Part shown: positions 45,226 to 56,576 of the stretch, one piece after another
How the letters are laid out: every line of letters begins with the position of its first letter
Numbering within the stretch: the stretch's first letter is position 1
Assembly (NCBI GenBank): GCA_022036555.1
Contig: CM039128.1
Coordinates: 25,738,719 to 25,802,718 of the forward strand
Length of the DNA: 64,000 nucleotides
Source of the DNA: Microstegium vimineum
Taxonomy: Eukaryota > Streptophyta > Magnoliopsida > Poales > Poaceae
Direction of reading: 5' to 3'
Made by a program: the position numbers and the translations under genes
Notes under the pieces: generated by a model
What the model was told of the DNA's origin: nothing
The model's database searches: none
Seen by the model: the letters and a program-made list of their open reading frames with translations, nothing else

Positions 45226-47172
45226 TGCGAACAGATGGTGGATAAGTTCCCATGTAGTTCAGCTTTGATGATGAGTGATCGTCCAACACGTGAGTGTTTC
45301 AGTTTGAGTGGCTTACCCTAACCTCTGCGAAAGCAGAAAACTATGCTTGTCTATCGGCTTGTGGTGTGCAGGTGCTATGCCTAGTGACAGTGGTCAATGG
45401 CGTGGAGAAGGTCGAGTAGAGGCTTGTCGTGCCGATGGACTGAGAGCGGTGAAGGGCGGAAGCGGGGCTCGGACTAAGGGACCATGGGCGCCGGCGGACT
45501 AGCTGTGGTGGCTAGTACTTGGCACTGGCGAGTGCGAGAAGACATGGAGGTAGCCCGAGTTGACCAAGTCAAGATGGTGGACGCACGAGTCAAGCGGAGG
45601 CTCAGGGGACTCGGAGTCCGACCAGGCGAAGACAAGGTGGCTCGCGTCGAGTGGTTTGGTGGTTTGGGCCTCAAAACCATCCGTGTCGGTTTCCGAGTTT
45701 GGGCCGCAAAACTCGGGGTTCGGTAGTTGAGCCCAAATCTACCAGTGGCGGGTTTCCTAGGTTTGGGCCTCGAAACCTAGGTGGAGCTTCCGAGGAAGCG
45801 GGGATGGCACGTGGCGGAATCCTGGAGGTTGCGTCGAGGCGACGACAACTCCCGGCAGGAAGCGGGGCCGTCCATTCAAATGAGTGGCTGAGAGTTACCG
45901 ACTTGGATTACAATGTCTTAGGGCTAGGTAATTCGGTATTTTATCTAGGGGGGTCTTTGGGAAATAGCCAAAGCATCGTTAAATAGAGGATGAAGGGTTA
46001 TACTCATCCCATCTCTTGAACCCTAATCACTTGCCCCCCTCTCTCTCTAGTTCATGAGATCCTAGGATGTTTCCACCAACCTTTGTAAGAACTTGGTTTT
46101 GTTGCGAGGAATCGGAGGCCGTAACCTCCGTAAGCCATGGTGGCTTCGATTTCGTGATTGTGTCCCCGTTTTTCTTGTGTTCTTCGCGTTTTGCTTTAGC
46201 TCCCTCTTTTTCCCGAGATGATTTCTCTTTGTAGGGAGTAGCTCTTGCAAATCCGTTTGAACCAAGTTGTGTGCAATCATGAGGAGCTTCTTTGCACCGA
46301 AGGAATTCTCCTCAAACCTCACGAGTGCGTAGTTCGGGCGTTTTCTTTGCGGAGTTCTTTGTTCTTAAGATTTTCCCCAAATCTCTTCTCCTCCCTTTTC
46401 TCTAAGCAAAATTGAGCGATGATTTCATTGGGATAGCTCCCCAACTGCACTAGGACCATGCCTACAAAGTTTGGTTGCAGTTGGTGATCATTTGGTTGGG
46501 TTTTGGGAAGATTTGGCAGAGTGGAAACGTTTTTCGCGGGCTTCAGCTTTTTTGTTCGTGAGCTTCGGACCACCCTCCGGACCACCCAGCTTGTGAGCAT
46601 CGGACCATTGCAAGTAGTCCGGTGGCTCTACTGAGGGTTTCACTCACGCGTCGAACCAGGCTCATTAGTCCGACGGTGAGCATTGGACGAGGTGTCTGGA
46701 GGTAGGGTGCTTGCTGTGGTCTTTTGCTCTGTGCCGAGTGTGTGCACCGGGCCACTTCCAATGGTCCGACGGTGAGCGTCGGACTAGTTGTCCGGAGCCT
46801 AGGCACTCCCTGCTATTTTTTGAGTGGGCGTCGGACTTCCAAAAGTGACTGTCGGACTAGTCCGGAGGTCCCTTGGTGTGCACCAAACGAAAAGCTCCGG
46901 ACCATTTCCATTGGTCCGGTGGTCTTGACTGAAGTAGTCCGGAGCTCCCGCTGGTTGCTGTTTTCCACCGTTTTTGTTGCGGGTTGTTTCTCCGGGTTCG
47001 TGGCTAGCTCCGTTGTGTTCCTAGGACATCTCCTAGAACATCCACCCACTTGTGGGTCGTGAGCCTAGTTCTTGCTTTGGGTCGTGCTTGGGACAAGGGT
47101 CAAGATCTTCCGAAAGGAATTTTTATTTGGCTCCCATTCACCCCCCCTCTGGTCGCCGTTTCCGGTCCTTCA
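45226..47172 (+). repeat. 3' LTR of the complete SIRE element
   Basis: 1947 bp, TGCGAACA...GGTCCTTCA. Its motif array (46560-46935) is of the same GGACCAC/GTCGGAC type as in the 5' LTR and unlike that of the LTRs at 16027 and 47760. Confidence 0.92.
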
Positions 47173-47759
47173 ACAAGCTCGCCAATCATAGGCATCTCGA
47201 ACTCCTTGGACATCAATGCAACAAATTCCTTTGAATGACCTTGGTTCGTTGACCCAAATATAATGTCATCGACATATACTTGGAAAACAAAGATCTCTCC
47301 ATCAAGCACCTTGGTGAAGAGTGTGGTATCCACTTTCCCGATCTTGAAGCCCTTCTTGAGTAGGAAGTCCCTTAGCCTCTCATACCAAGCTCTTGGAGCT
47401 TGCTTCAATCCATAGAGTGCCTTGGAAACCTATACACATGATTAGGACAATTTGGGTCTTCAAACCTGGGAGGTTGTGAGACAAATACAAGTTCATTAAT
47501 GAAACCAATTAAGAAGGCACTCTTCACATCCATTTTAAAAGGTTTCATTTTGTGATCTGAAGCATATGCCAAAAGGATACGAATGGCTTCTAGTCTTTCC
47601 ACCGGTGCAAAGGTCTCCCCAAAATCCAAGCCTTCAACTTGGGAGAATCCCTTTGCCACCAATCTTGCCTTGTTCCTCACGACCACGCCTTGATCATCTT
47701 GCTTGTTCCTAAACACCCGCTTGGTGCCAATGATTCTTGCTCCTTTAGGCTTTTCTACT
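47173..47759 (-). pseudogene. Copia RT (- strand), 5' part
   Basis: From right to left: VEKPKGARIIGTKRVFRNKQ, KARLVAKGFSQVEGLDFGET, MDVKSAFLIGFINELVFVSQ and LKQAPRAWYERLRDFLLKKG, with the catalytic YVDDIIFGS near 47270. It ends with FEMPMIGEL at the SIRE insertion. One frame change occurs near 47405. It continues at 35533-36140. Confidence 0.88.
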
Positions 47760-49722
47760 TGCGAACACATGGTGGATAAGTACCCATGTAGTTTAGTTTT
47801 GTGATGAGTGATTGCCCAACACTTGAGCGGTTCAGTTTGAGTGGCTTGATTCTAACCCTTTGCGAAAGCAAATGTGGGCCTGTCTATCGGCTTGTGGTGT
47901 GTAGGTGCTATGCCTAGTGACACTGGTCAATGGCGTGGAGAAGGTCGAGTAGAGGCTTGCCGTGCCGATGGACTGAGAGCGGTGAAGGGAGGAAGCGGGG
48001 CTCGGACTGTGGGACCATGGGAGCCGGCGGACTAGCTGTGGTGGCTAGTACTTTGGCACCGGCGAGTGCGAGAAGACATGGAGGTAGACCGAGTCGGCCG
48101 AGTCAAGACGGTGGACGCGCGAGTCAAGTGAAGGCTCAGGGGACTCGGAGTCCGACCGGGCGAAGACAAGGTGGCTCGCGTCGAGTGGTTTGGTGGTTTG
48201 GGCCTCAAAACCATCCGCGTCAGTTTCCGAGTTTGGGCCACAAAACTCGGGGTTCGGTAGTTGAGCCCAAAGCTACTGGTGGCGGGTTTCCTGGGTTTGG
48301 GCCTCAAAACCTAGGCGGAGCTTCCGAGGAAGCGGGGATGGCACGTGGCGGAATCCTGGAGGTTGCGTTGAGGCGACGGCAACTCCCGGCAGGAAGTGGG
48401 GCCGTCCATTCAAAATGCGGGAGATATTTCCAGGAGCTTGGACTGCAATGCTTAGGCTAGGTAGTTCACTCAATGTATCTAGGGGGGTCTTTGGGAAATA
48501 GCCAAAGCCCGTTAAGTAGGGGGTGAAGGGGTATCCCTCATCCCATCTCTTGAACCCTAATCATTTTGCCCCAACTCTCTCTCTCTCTACCCTCTCTCTA
48601 GTTCATGAGATCCCTAGGTTGATTTCACCAACCTTTGTAAGAACTTGAGTTTGTTGCGAGGAATCGGAGGCCGTAACCTGCATAAGCCATGGTGGCTTCG
48701 ACTTCTTGACCGTGTCCCTGTTTGTCTTGTGTTCTTCGCGTTTTGCTTTTGCTCCCTCTTTTTCCCGAGACGATTTCTCTTTGTAGGGAGTAGCTCTTGC
48801 AAATCCGTTTGAACCAAGTTGTTCGTATTCGTGAGGAGCATCTTTGCACCAAAGGAATTCCCCTCAAACCTCACGAGTGCGTAGATCGGGCGATTTCTTT
48901 GCGGTGTTCTTAGTTCTTTCCCCTTTTCCCCCAAATCCTCGTTTCCCTTTAATTCTCACCAAATTGAGCGATGATTTCTTAGGATTAGCTCCCCAACTGT
49001 ACAAGGATCATGCCTACAAAGTTTGGTTGCAGTTGGAGTTCATTTGGTTGAGTTTTGAGAAGATTTGGAGGAGAGAATACGATTTTCGGGATCGCTGTGA
49101 AGATTTCGGGGGCGTAGGACGCTCTAGAGTTTGGCGTCGGACGGTCCGTCGGAGGCGCCGGACGCTATGTAGTGCTGACGACAGCGTCCGTCGCGATCGT
49201 CCGTCGCTGGGGCTGTTTTCGGGCTGTTTTTTGAGCGTTGGACGCTCCTGACAGAGCAGCGTTCGTTGCCCGTCGGACTCAGTCCGTCGCCCTCTGCAAC
49301 GTCCGTCGCCCTTCCAACAAGGTTTTCAGGATTTTCTTTGTTGCTGTTTTGGCCGTTTCTCTCTCGTCCAGACTCTGAATCAAGTTCTGTTTGTTGCGTT
49401 GGATTCGTATTCACATAAGGAATCAAGTTCTCATAAGTATTTTTGGGTTTGCTCTTGCCTCTTCTCTCTAGGGGTTGAGAGTACCGCTCTCGGTGTATCG
49501 GTTTTGAGTTCGTGGCTTTGATCGTTCTCCATATTCTCCGACCGCTCCACTGCACCTTTAGGGGTCTTCCTAAGGTGTCCACCTACTTGTTAGGTCGTGT
49601 GCGAGTCAGTTCTTCCGAGGTCAAGTTTTGGGTGTGAGTTTGGGACAAGGGCCAAGTCTTTGAGTTGAATTTTATTTGACTCCCATTCACCCCCCCCTCT
49701 GGTCGCCATTCTCGGTCCTTCA
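47760..49722 (+). repeat. Solo LTR of the SIRE family
   Basis: 1963 bp, TGCGAACA...GGTCCTTCA, flanked on both sides by CTACT (47755-47759, 49723-49727). No internal sequence follows, and copia pol resumes on each side (VEKPKGA left, NEVWTLV right), so this is a solo LTR left by LTR-LTR recombination. The motif array at 49110-49310 is of the GCGTCCGTCGC type, as in 16027-17750. Confidence 0.93.
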
Positions 49723-50620
49723 CTACTAGTGTCCACACTTCGTTCTAGGTGAAGTTGTTCAACTCTTCATGCATGGCATTCACCCAATCCGGATCCGCAT
49801 GTGCATCCTCCACACTAGAAGTCTCAACAAAGGAAACAAAAGAGTGATGCTCAACATAAGAAGCAAGTCTAGATCGAGTTGTTACCCCCCTTGATGGACT
49901 CCCTATGATGGTGTCTTGTGGATGAGCTTGAAGCATAGGTTTAGATCTTCTATCAATCACTTGGGGAGGAGGTTGTAGTGCATCAACATCACTAGCTTGA
50001 GCCTCGGTTTGATCTTGAGGGATGAATGTATCTTCTTGTGCTTCCCTCACTTGTTCTTCATCAACTTGAGGCGTGTGAGGTGGAGAAGGTACTTGGTTTG
50101 CATCATCTTCAACATCTTCCACCTCTAGTGGGTTGATGGCACCAACAGGCATACTCTTCATAGCCTCCCTCATGGGTTCATCACCTACATCATCAAGATT
50201 CTCATGCTCTTCTTGAGAGCCATTAGTTTCATCAAACTCCAAGTCATATGTTTCTTCAACTAGGCCGGAGGCTTTGTTAAATACTCGATATGCCTTGGAT
50301 TTAAGTGAATAGCCAAGTAAGAAACCAATGTCACAACACCTTTGGAACTTGCCCAAGTGTTGACGCTTCTTCTAGGACTCTTGAGGTTGACATGAAAGCT
50401 TTGGTGGGATGGGTGTTGGCCACTTGCTTGCCGGCTTGACATGCACTACACAATTTGCCACTTTGCCAAGTCCTTGTACTTTGCCTTTTGAATTGTCCCC
50501 AAATGTAATATTGTTTTGCCCTTCACAATCTTCCTCAAGTGTGGTGAACATCCGGGAGTCACCGGTCATATGTTGAGTTCAACCACTATCAATCACCCAA
50601 TGACTTCCACCGGTCTTGTA
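49723..50620 (-). pseudogene. Copia pol N-terminal part (- strand), integrase core deleted
   Basis: Protease-like start WVIDSG followed by a TGA, then TQHMTGDSRMFTTLEED (50540-50590). A zinc-finger segment CQAGKQVANTHPTKAF then jumps near 50365-50390 to LGKFQRCCDIGFLLGY and SKAYRVFNKASGLVEETYDL. Everything from the start of the integrase catalytic core to this point is missing. The following acidic linker (EVEDVEDDANQVPSPPHTPQ) reaches PDWVNAMHEELNNF and the solo LTR. There is an in-frame TAG at 49748-49750. Confidence 0.82.
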
Positions 50621-50647
50621 GTTCACCTACACACAAGCAACTTGGAG

Positions 50648-53047
50648 TTAAGCTTGTTGTTTGGGAACCCACACTTGGCGAGGTTGCATAGCCTTGTCCA
50701 TCATCTCCTTAGCAACCCATAGCACTTTGGGCTTGTTCTTCATCTTAGGACCGAGAAACACAACTAGGGGTCTACCCTTGGAGTCCTTGTTGATGATGAA
50801 GTGTGCATCATGAGCAAATGTCCTTGTGTGCTTGGGCAAGGTATTGGGAGGTGGAGTCTTGCACTCATAAGCAAATTGACCAACTTGACCACACTCAAAG
50901 CATCTTCTTGGCTTGGGCTTTGGCTTGTCATAGTTGCTACTCATGGCCTTGTTCTTATAGTAGTTCTTTGCTTCTATCTTGACCTTGGCCTCCATGACTT
51001 GGTTCTCCTTGAATCCAATACCGGTCTTGTCGGTCTTCATGATGGTGTTCATCAAGAGCTCACTTTGTAGGTTGTGGCCCTTGGTGAACTTCTCAAAACC
51101 ACTTGCTAGCTTGATCTTCTCACTCTTGAGCTTCTCATTTTCTTCTTTGAGAGAGTTGATCAAGGTAATTGCATCCTTGTCATCTTGCTTGGACGACTTG
51201 ATAGTGAAGGGCTTGTTGGCCTTGAGGTTGATTAGCTCTTCCTTGAGCTTTGAGTTCTCTTGCCTCATCTTCACATAGTCATCATATTTTTTGGCCTCAA
51301 CTACCTTCTTGTCCTTGCACTTAGCATTTTGCTCACTAGCAACTTCATCAAGCAAGTTCTCACAAGAAGTAGCTATATGACACTTAACAACCGGGTTAAT
51401 AGCAACATGTGTAGCAAGATCATTTGTAAGCAATTCATTAGCTACCACAAGTGTGCCATGTTCATTTCTAACTTGGTTGTAGTCATCTTTTAGCAAGTTG
51501 TACCTTGTATGGAGCTCTTGTGTTGACCTCTCAAGCTTATCATGTTTCTCTTTAGCTTGCTTGAGTGAGGCTTTGAGCTCCCTAGTGCTAGATGTGAGAG
51601 ATTTATTCTCAAGCTTCAAATCATCATTAGCACTAGACAAGTCATCAAGTTTTGCATGCAAGTTATCATTAGCTTTCTCTAGTGATTCATTTTTAGTTTT
51701 GTACTTCCTAATGAGCTTGGTGTATTTGTTGCAAATTTAAATTAGCTCATCATAGGAAGGTGCCTCAAACTCATCATCACTATAATCACTAGAGCTAGCC
51801 TCATCATCATTTTCCTCTTTTTGTACCTTCTTGTCACCTTTAGCCATGAGACATAGGTGTGTAGAGGATGAGCCCAGAGATGATGGAGGAGGTGGCGGTG
51901 GAGTACCAAAGCGGCCACCTTCTGATTTTCACTCTCATCACCGGATGAGTCACTTGTGTCTTCAATGTCGGTGAGCCAATCACCAACAATGTAGGCCTTG
52001 CCATCCTTCTTCTTCTTGTGGAAGTTGAAGTTCTTCTTCTTCTTGAATGGCTTGTCATCCTTCTTTTCCTCATCACTTGACTCATATTTGTTGCCCTTGT
52101 TGTACTTGAAGTTGTTGTTGAATTTCTTATTCTTGTACATGTCTTTCTTCTCTTCAGGGCAAGTATGAGCCAAGTGTCCAAGCTTACCACAATTGTAGCA
52201 ATCCATCTTTGAGAGAGGCTTCCTCGAAGAGCTTGTGAAGAACTTCTTCTTATTTGAGTCAAACTTGACTCCATTCTTGTTTAGCCTCTTCAACATCTTT
52301 GTTGTCTTCTTCACCATGAGGGCGATGTTGTCATCATCATCTTCATCACTTGCACTCATACACAAATTGCATCTTGCACTTCTCCGAAGAGGATGCCTTG
52401 AGAGCCAAGTCCTTCTTCTCCTCCTCTTTTTCTTTCTTCTTGGAGGAAGATGAAGAGCCACAATCACCAATCTTCATGTACATCTCATGAGCATTTATCT
52501 TGCCCAAGACTTGTGTTAGTGTAGCGGCAGAGAGGTCCCCTTGGTGAAGAACCGTGACTATGTGGCCATACTTGTCAATTGGCAAGACACAAAGAATCTT
52601 GTGCATCACATAGGCCGGTGCCATTTGGTTGAGGCCAAGCCCATTCAATTCTTCTACAAGAATGTTAAGACGTGAGTACATCTCGTTTGCATTTTCATTA
52701 CCAAGCATAGTAAAAGAATTGAGCTTTGCCATGACCAAGTGATAGCGTTCCTCACACTCACTCTTAGTGCCTTCATGAAAAGCACAAATAGTGGTCCACA
52801 ACTCAAATGCGTCTTTGGCATTACGCACTCAGTTGAAGACATCCTTGCAAATGCCATGAAAGAGTATGTTCTTCGCCTTGGCATTGTGCTTCTCAATGTA
52901 GGGGTCTTCCACGAAGTAAGAACCCCCCGTTGTGGCGGCTTTGAGCACGCCTGCATCCACGACCTCTAGATAGACCTCCATATGAACTTTCCAATAAGGA
53001 AAGTTGTCTCCATCAAACATGGGAGGTGGTCCATCCCCATGGGACAT
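50648..53047 (-). pseudogene. Copia gag (- strand), long SIRE/Maximus type
   Basis: Starts at 53047 (MSHGDGPPPMFDGDNFPYWK). Capsid-like segments: AKDAFELWTTICAFHEGTKS and MYSRLNILVEELNGLGL. First zinc knuckle CYNCGKLGHLAHTC (near 52165-52205) within a Lys-rich stretch. Then 51661-50648 forms a long predicted coiled coil (LKASLKQAKEKHDKLERSTQ; LINSLKEENEKLKSEKIKL) followed by a second knuckle, CFECGQVGQFAYEC (near 50870-50910). Frames change or stop near 52828, 52390 and 51741. Two knuckles and a coiled coil are the layout of SIRE gag. Confidence 0.82.
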
Positions 53048-53082
53048 CTTGCTCTAGGCGGTAAAGCCTAATTTAGAGCAAA

Positions 53083-53098
53083 CCTTGCTCTGATACCA
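53083..53098 (-). other. iMet primer binding site of the - strand copia element
   Basis: TGGTATCAGAGCAAGG on the - strand, two bases after the LTR end at 53101. Confidence 0.9.
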
Positions 53099-53100
53099 AT

Positions 53101-54525
53101 TGAAAGGATCAAGATGCCCAAGAGGGGGGTGAATTGGGCTTATTTCAAATTTCTAAAGCAATACGAAATCCTAGCAAAGCCAATTACCCCCTAGTGCCTA
53201 CCGGTAGTGTGTTCTAACTAGAAAGCGGTAGCAATTCAATGAAAGTAAGGACAATGCGGTATGAAAGAGCTAGGGATAGAAATCTTGACATGACGACGTT
53301 TTGCCAAGGTATCGAGGAGTCGACACTCCCCCGTAGACCTTGTTGGAGCACTCGCGCAAGGGTATTGCTCCCCCTCTACCCGCGCAAGGGTAGAGTGCTC
53401 TCTACGAGCTGGTTCTTTGCCACTCCGGCTCGGTGAACCGCCCACAACCGATCACAAGTCGATGGAGAAGGGCCGCCGACAATCCTCTGGCGATCACCTT
53501 CCTCCCAAGCACCACCGGACCGTCTAGGTGATGTCAATCACCAAGAGTAACAAGCTTTGATCTTCACTTGACTCACTCAAGCTTCACAACTAGAATGGAT
53601 GCACACTTGGTCTCTTGGATGAACTAGAGAAGAGGATGGATGGATTCGCGAATCACTCTCTCTCTTGGGCTCTTGCTCTCTTCCCAATCTTCTCAAGCAA
53701 CACAACAACTGAAATAAGAAAAGGCAAGGTGGGAAGGCAAAGGAAGGGCTATAAATAGCCCTCACACAAAACTTCCTTAGGCTGAATAAAATCAGCTTTT
53801 AAGTTGGCGACGGACGCTCTGTCGTAGGGGCGATGGACGCTCTTCGCCAACATTCGACGCTCTGGCTGTAGCTGGGCTGAAAACAGCCTCTCTGGAAGGT
53901 CGACGGACGCTCTCCCTGCGTCCGACGCCTAGCCGACGGACAGCGTCCGTCGGACCTCAAGATGCTCAGCCAGACTCGAGGCTCTCGGGTAGGCCGACGG
54001 ACACTCGGGAGTTAACACTCCAGCGTCCGACGCCTTTGTCTGGCACGATGGACAGCGTCCGACGCCTTTGTCAGGAGCGTCCGTCGCCCAGAACTGAGCC
54101 CTCTCAACTTCGTTTTTTGTCGCGATGAATATGGAAGTTGTTCTAGGCTATCTTACGGTCACCATAGGCTTGCTTAGAGCTAAGGAAGTCAAGTGTGCAC
54201 CACACCTAAGTCATGAAGCTTTCCTAAGTCAAGCTACTAGTCTCAACCCCTCTTAATAGTACGGTCAAAGATCAAATAGAAGCCCTATCTATTCGAAGTG
54301 CCCTTCATCACCTTATGGCACTTAGCCTATCATTCTAGGGTCTTCATCATGCCTCTGTGAAATCCGAAACGATATCCATCTTGAGGGCTTAGTGATAACC
54401 GTTGACGCCCATTCTCATTGATCACTATGGCTAAGCTACGTATAGCCTCTGCAAAACACACATTAGCCATAATAATCTTTCTTTGTCATTAATCACCAAA
54501 ACCAATAGGGCCATGATTCTTCACA
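53101..54525 (-). repeat. 5' LTR of the - strand copia element
   Basis: About 1.4 kb. The inner end (53101, TGAAAGGATC on +) is certain from the primer site. The outer end is set at TTCACA (54525) by the TG...CA rule and is less certain. A palindromic AGGGCTATAAATAGCCCT lies near 53745-53762. An array of GGACGCTC and GCGTCCG motifs spans 53800-54095. Confidence 0.7.
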
Positions 54526-54692
54526 TGCCAATTGGTCCGACGGTCCCGATAGTGGTCCTGTCCGACGGTTCGTAGGAAAGTGCAAAAGCACATAATGGCT
54601 AGTTTGGATGGTGGGGGTTATATATAGTTGCCCATTTCGTCCAAGTTAGCTCTTTTGGCCATTGTTTCAGGTGAAGGAAGCTTGAGAGAGTT
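54526..54692. other. Short spacer between two copia LTRs
   Basis: 167 bases with a TATATATA sequence (near 54621) and CCGACGGT motifs like those in neighbouring LTRs. Probably a remnant of a further LTR. No gene. Confidence 0.4.
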
Positions 54693-56576
54693 TGAAAGGT
54701 CTAGATATGGCTAAAGGGAGGTGAATAGTCTATTAAAAATTCTACAACAACACTAAGCAAACTCATTAGAATAAAACATGACGTAAAGCAAGTTTGCACT
54801 AGCACTACTACGGTCGGCAAGCCACCTACCACAAGTCTAGTTACTAGCAAGTTGTATCCTATGTCACACACATAAGCTAGATAACTAGAGCTACTAAACT
54901 AAGCTACACAAGCTAATCTAGAATCTCTACTTTGCAAGAATGTAAGAATGTAAGTGGAAAGCTAGAGTTAGGAAGGTTATACCGACGAGAAGAGTAGGAA
55001 AGAGATAACCAATCAATCACAGTATGAATCCTCGGTAGAGAGACAATGAGACACAATAATTTTTACCGAGGTTCACTTGTTTGCCAACAAGCTACTCCTC
55101 GTTGTAGCGATTCACCTACTTGGAGGTTCACGCGCTAATTGGCATCACACGCCAAACTCGTCACCGGGTGCCGCAAAACCAACACAAGATAGGGATCCAC
55201 AAGCTACGCGCAATCCACTAGAGATACCTTTCGCGAACTCCAACGGGGAAGGTTCAAGAACCCCTCACAATGCACCGATCGGAGCCGGAGACAATCACCT
55301 TCCTCCGCTCAACGATCCTCGTCGCACCAAGCCGTCTAGGAGATGGCAATCTCCAAGAATAACAAGAGCTCCACGATGACGATGATCACCAAGTGCCGCT
55401 AGTATGCAATCAAAGAGCAATGCACTTGGATTCACTCAATCTCTCATGAAAATGTCAATTATGTCTTGAGGATGAGTGGGTGGAGCAAGCATAAGTGTAT
55501 GAGTGATGTAGGAGTGCAAGAGATGACCCCTTGGGTCAGCCAAACACTTAAATATAGCCTCCCCTCACAACTAGCTGTTTTGCACTCAAAACATGCTTTC
55601 TGCACGTGCTATGGACGCGCACCACAGTGAGGGTCCAAACCATCAACAGCGTCCGGACACCCGACTAGCCGAGAGCCAAAGCTCTCTGTCTCACCTCCGG
55701 ACGCGCACGACGCGCCGTCCGGACCAACGTCCACGTGTCTGGTCGCCCTACTGATTCAAACGGTCACTTCCCGCGCGCGTCACTACCTAACACGTGTCTC
55801 CGGATGCGTCCGGACTACACTCCGGACCAACGACGCCAGCGTCCGGAAATTAATGCTCGACGCACCCGAGAGCTCCTCCTCTCCGGACGTAGCGTCTGGA
55901 GTCCACCGTCCGGACACGTACATGCGTCCGGATCCTCTTCCAGAGCACTTACAGAGAGCGCCAACCTCCGGAAGCTGCGTCCGGACCGCAAACAGCGTCC
56001 GGACCTCTGTCCACAGCCGAGCTGACCTAGGGTATGCTTCCGGATGCACACGCATTAGTTTGGACAGCCATTACCCTAGCGTCCGGACCTCTATCCGAAG
56101 CTCCTTCTTGCTGCCTAAACACTTCTCCAACTTCTCCAAGCTTCCAAGATCCAACACTAAGTGATCTCAACACTTGTGCACGTGTGTTAGCTTTTAGTTC
56201 ACATTTATCTTAGATTTAGTTGGTTGTTTCACTAGTTCAATTGATTTTAATGCAATGCATATGAACCTAGTGGCACATGATAACCGCAATCATTCACAAG
56301 AGCTCCCTCCTTGATAGTATGGCTATATATCCTAAATGTGATCACATCCTCTATGATGTCTTGATCACCAAACCGAAAATGGTTCCTATATCACCTTTGC
56401 CTTCTCACCATTTTCCTTTGCACTTCCATGCTAGAGCCTTGCCATCACCACATTGATCCATTAGCTCCATCACATGGTATGTACCAACCTATCTCATGTT
56501 TTACACTTAGAGATCCAAGGTTAGTACTTAAGTAGGTTTCATCAATTACTCAAAACCAAAAACATGAGAACTCTCA
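54693..56576 (-). repeat. 3' LTR of the right copia element
   Basis: 1884 bp, on + starting TGAAAGGTCTAG and ending AACTCTCA, followed (reading +) by ATTTCCCCTTTTT, the complement of a purine tract. CGTCCGGAC-type motifs are arrayed at 55610-56100. Confidence 0.75.

Larger units (their letters stand above)
36141..47172 (+). mobile_element. Complete but inactivated SIRE/Maximus-type copia retrotransposon
   Basis: 11,032 bp with both LTRs (36141-37676 and 45226-47172), iMet primer site (37679-37693), gag, pol and a purine tract (45215-45225). Flanks are GTAAG on the left and ACAAG on the right; the reading frame of the interrupted copia RT predicts GTAAG, so the right copy seems to have two transitions. 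Domain order gag-protease-integrase-RT-RNase H is that of Ty1/copia. At least nine in-frame stops and two homopolymer frameshifts make it dead. Confidence 0.9.
35533..54525 (-). mobile_element. Ty1/copia SIRE/Maximus-type element, - strand, with two nested insertions
   Basis: From right to left: 5' LTR 53101-54525, iMet primer site 53083-53098, long gag 50648-53047, truncated pol 49723-50620, RT 47173-47759, RNase H 35533-36140. It is split by a complete SIRE element (36141-47172) and a solo LTR (47760-49722), and its 3' end is cut by the + strand Athila-like LTR at 35532. Pol reads on across both insertions. The integrase core is deleted near 50365-50390. The long gag with coiled coil and two zinc knuckles suggests SIRE/Maximus. 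Confidence 0.8.

Noticed and set aside
54526..54692. Host promoter with TATATATA
   Set aside because: It lies between two LTRs and shares their CCGACGGT motifs; more likely an LTR remnant.
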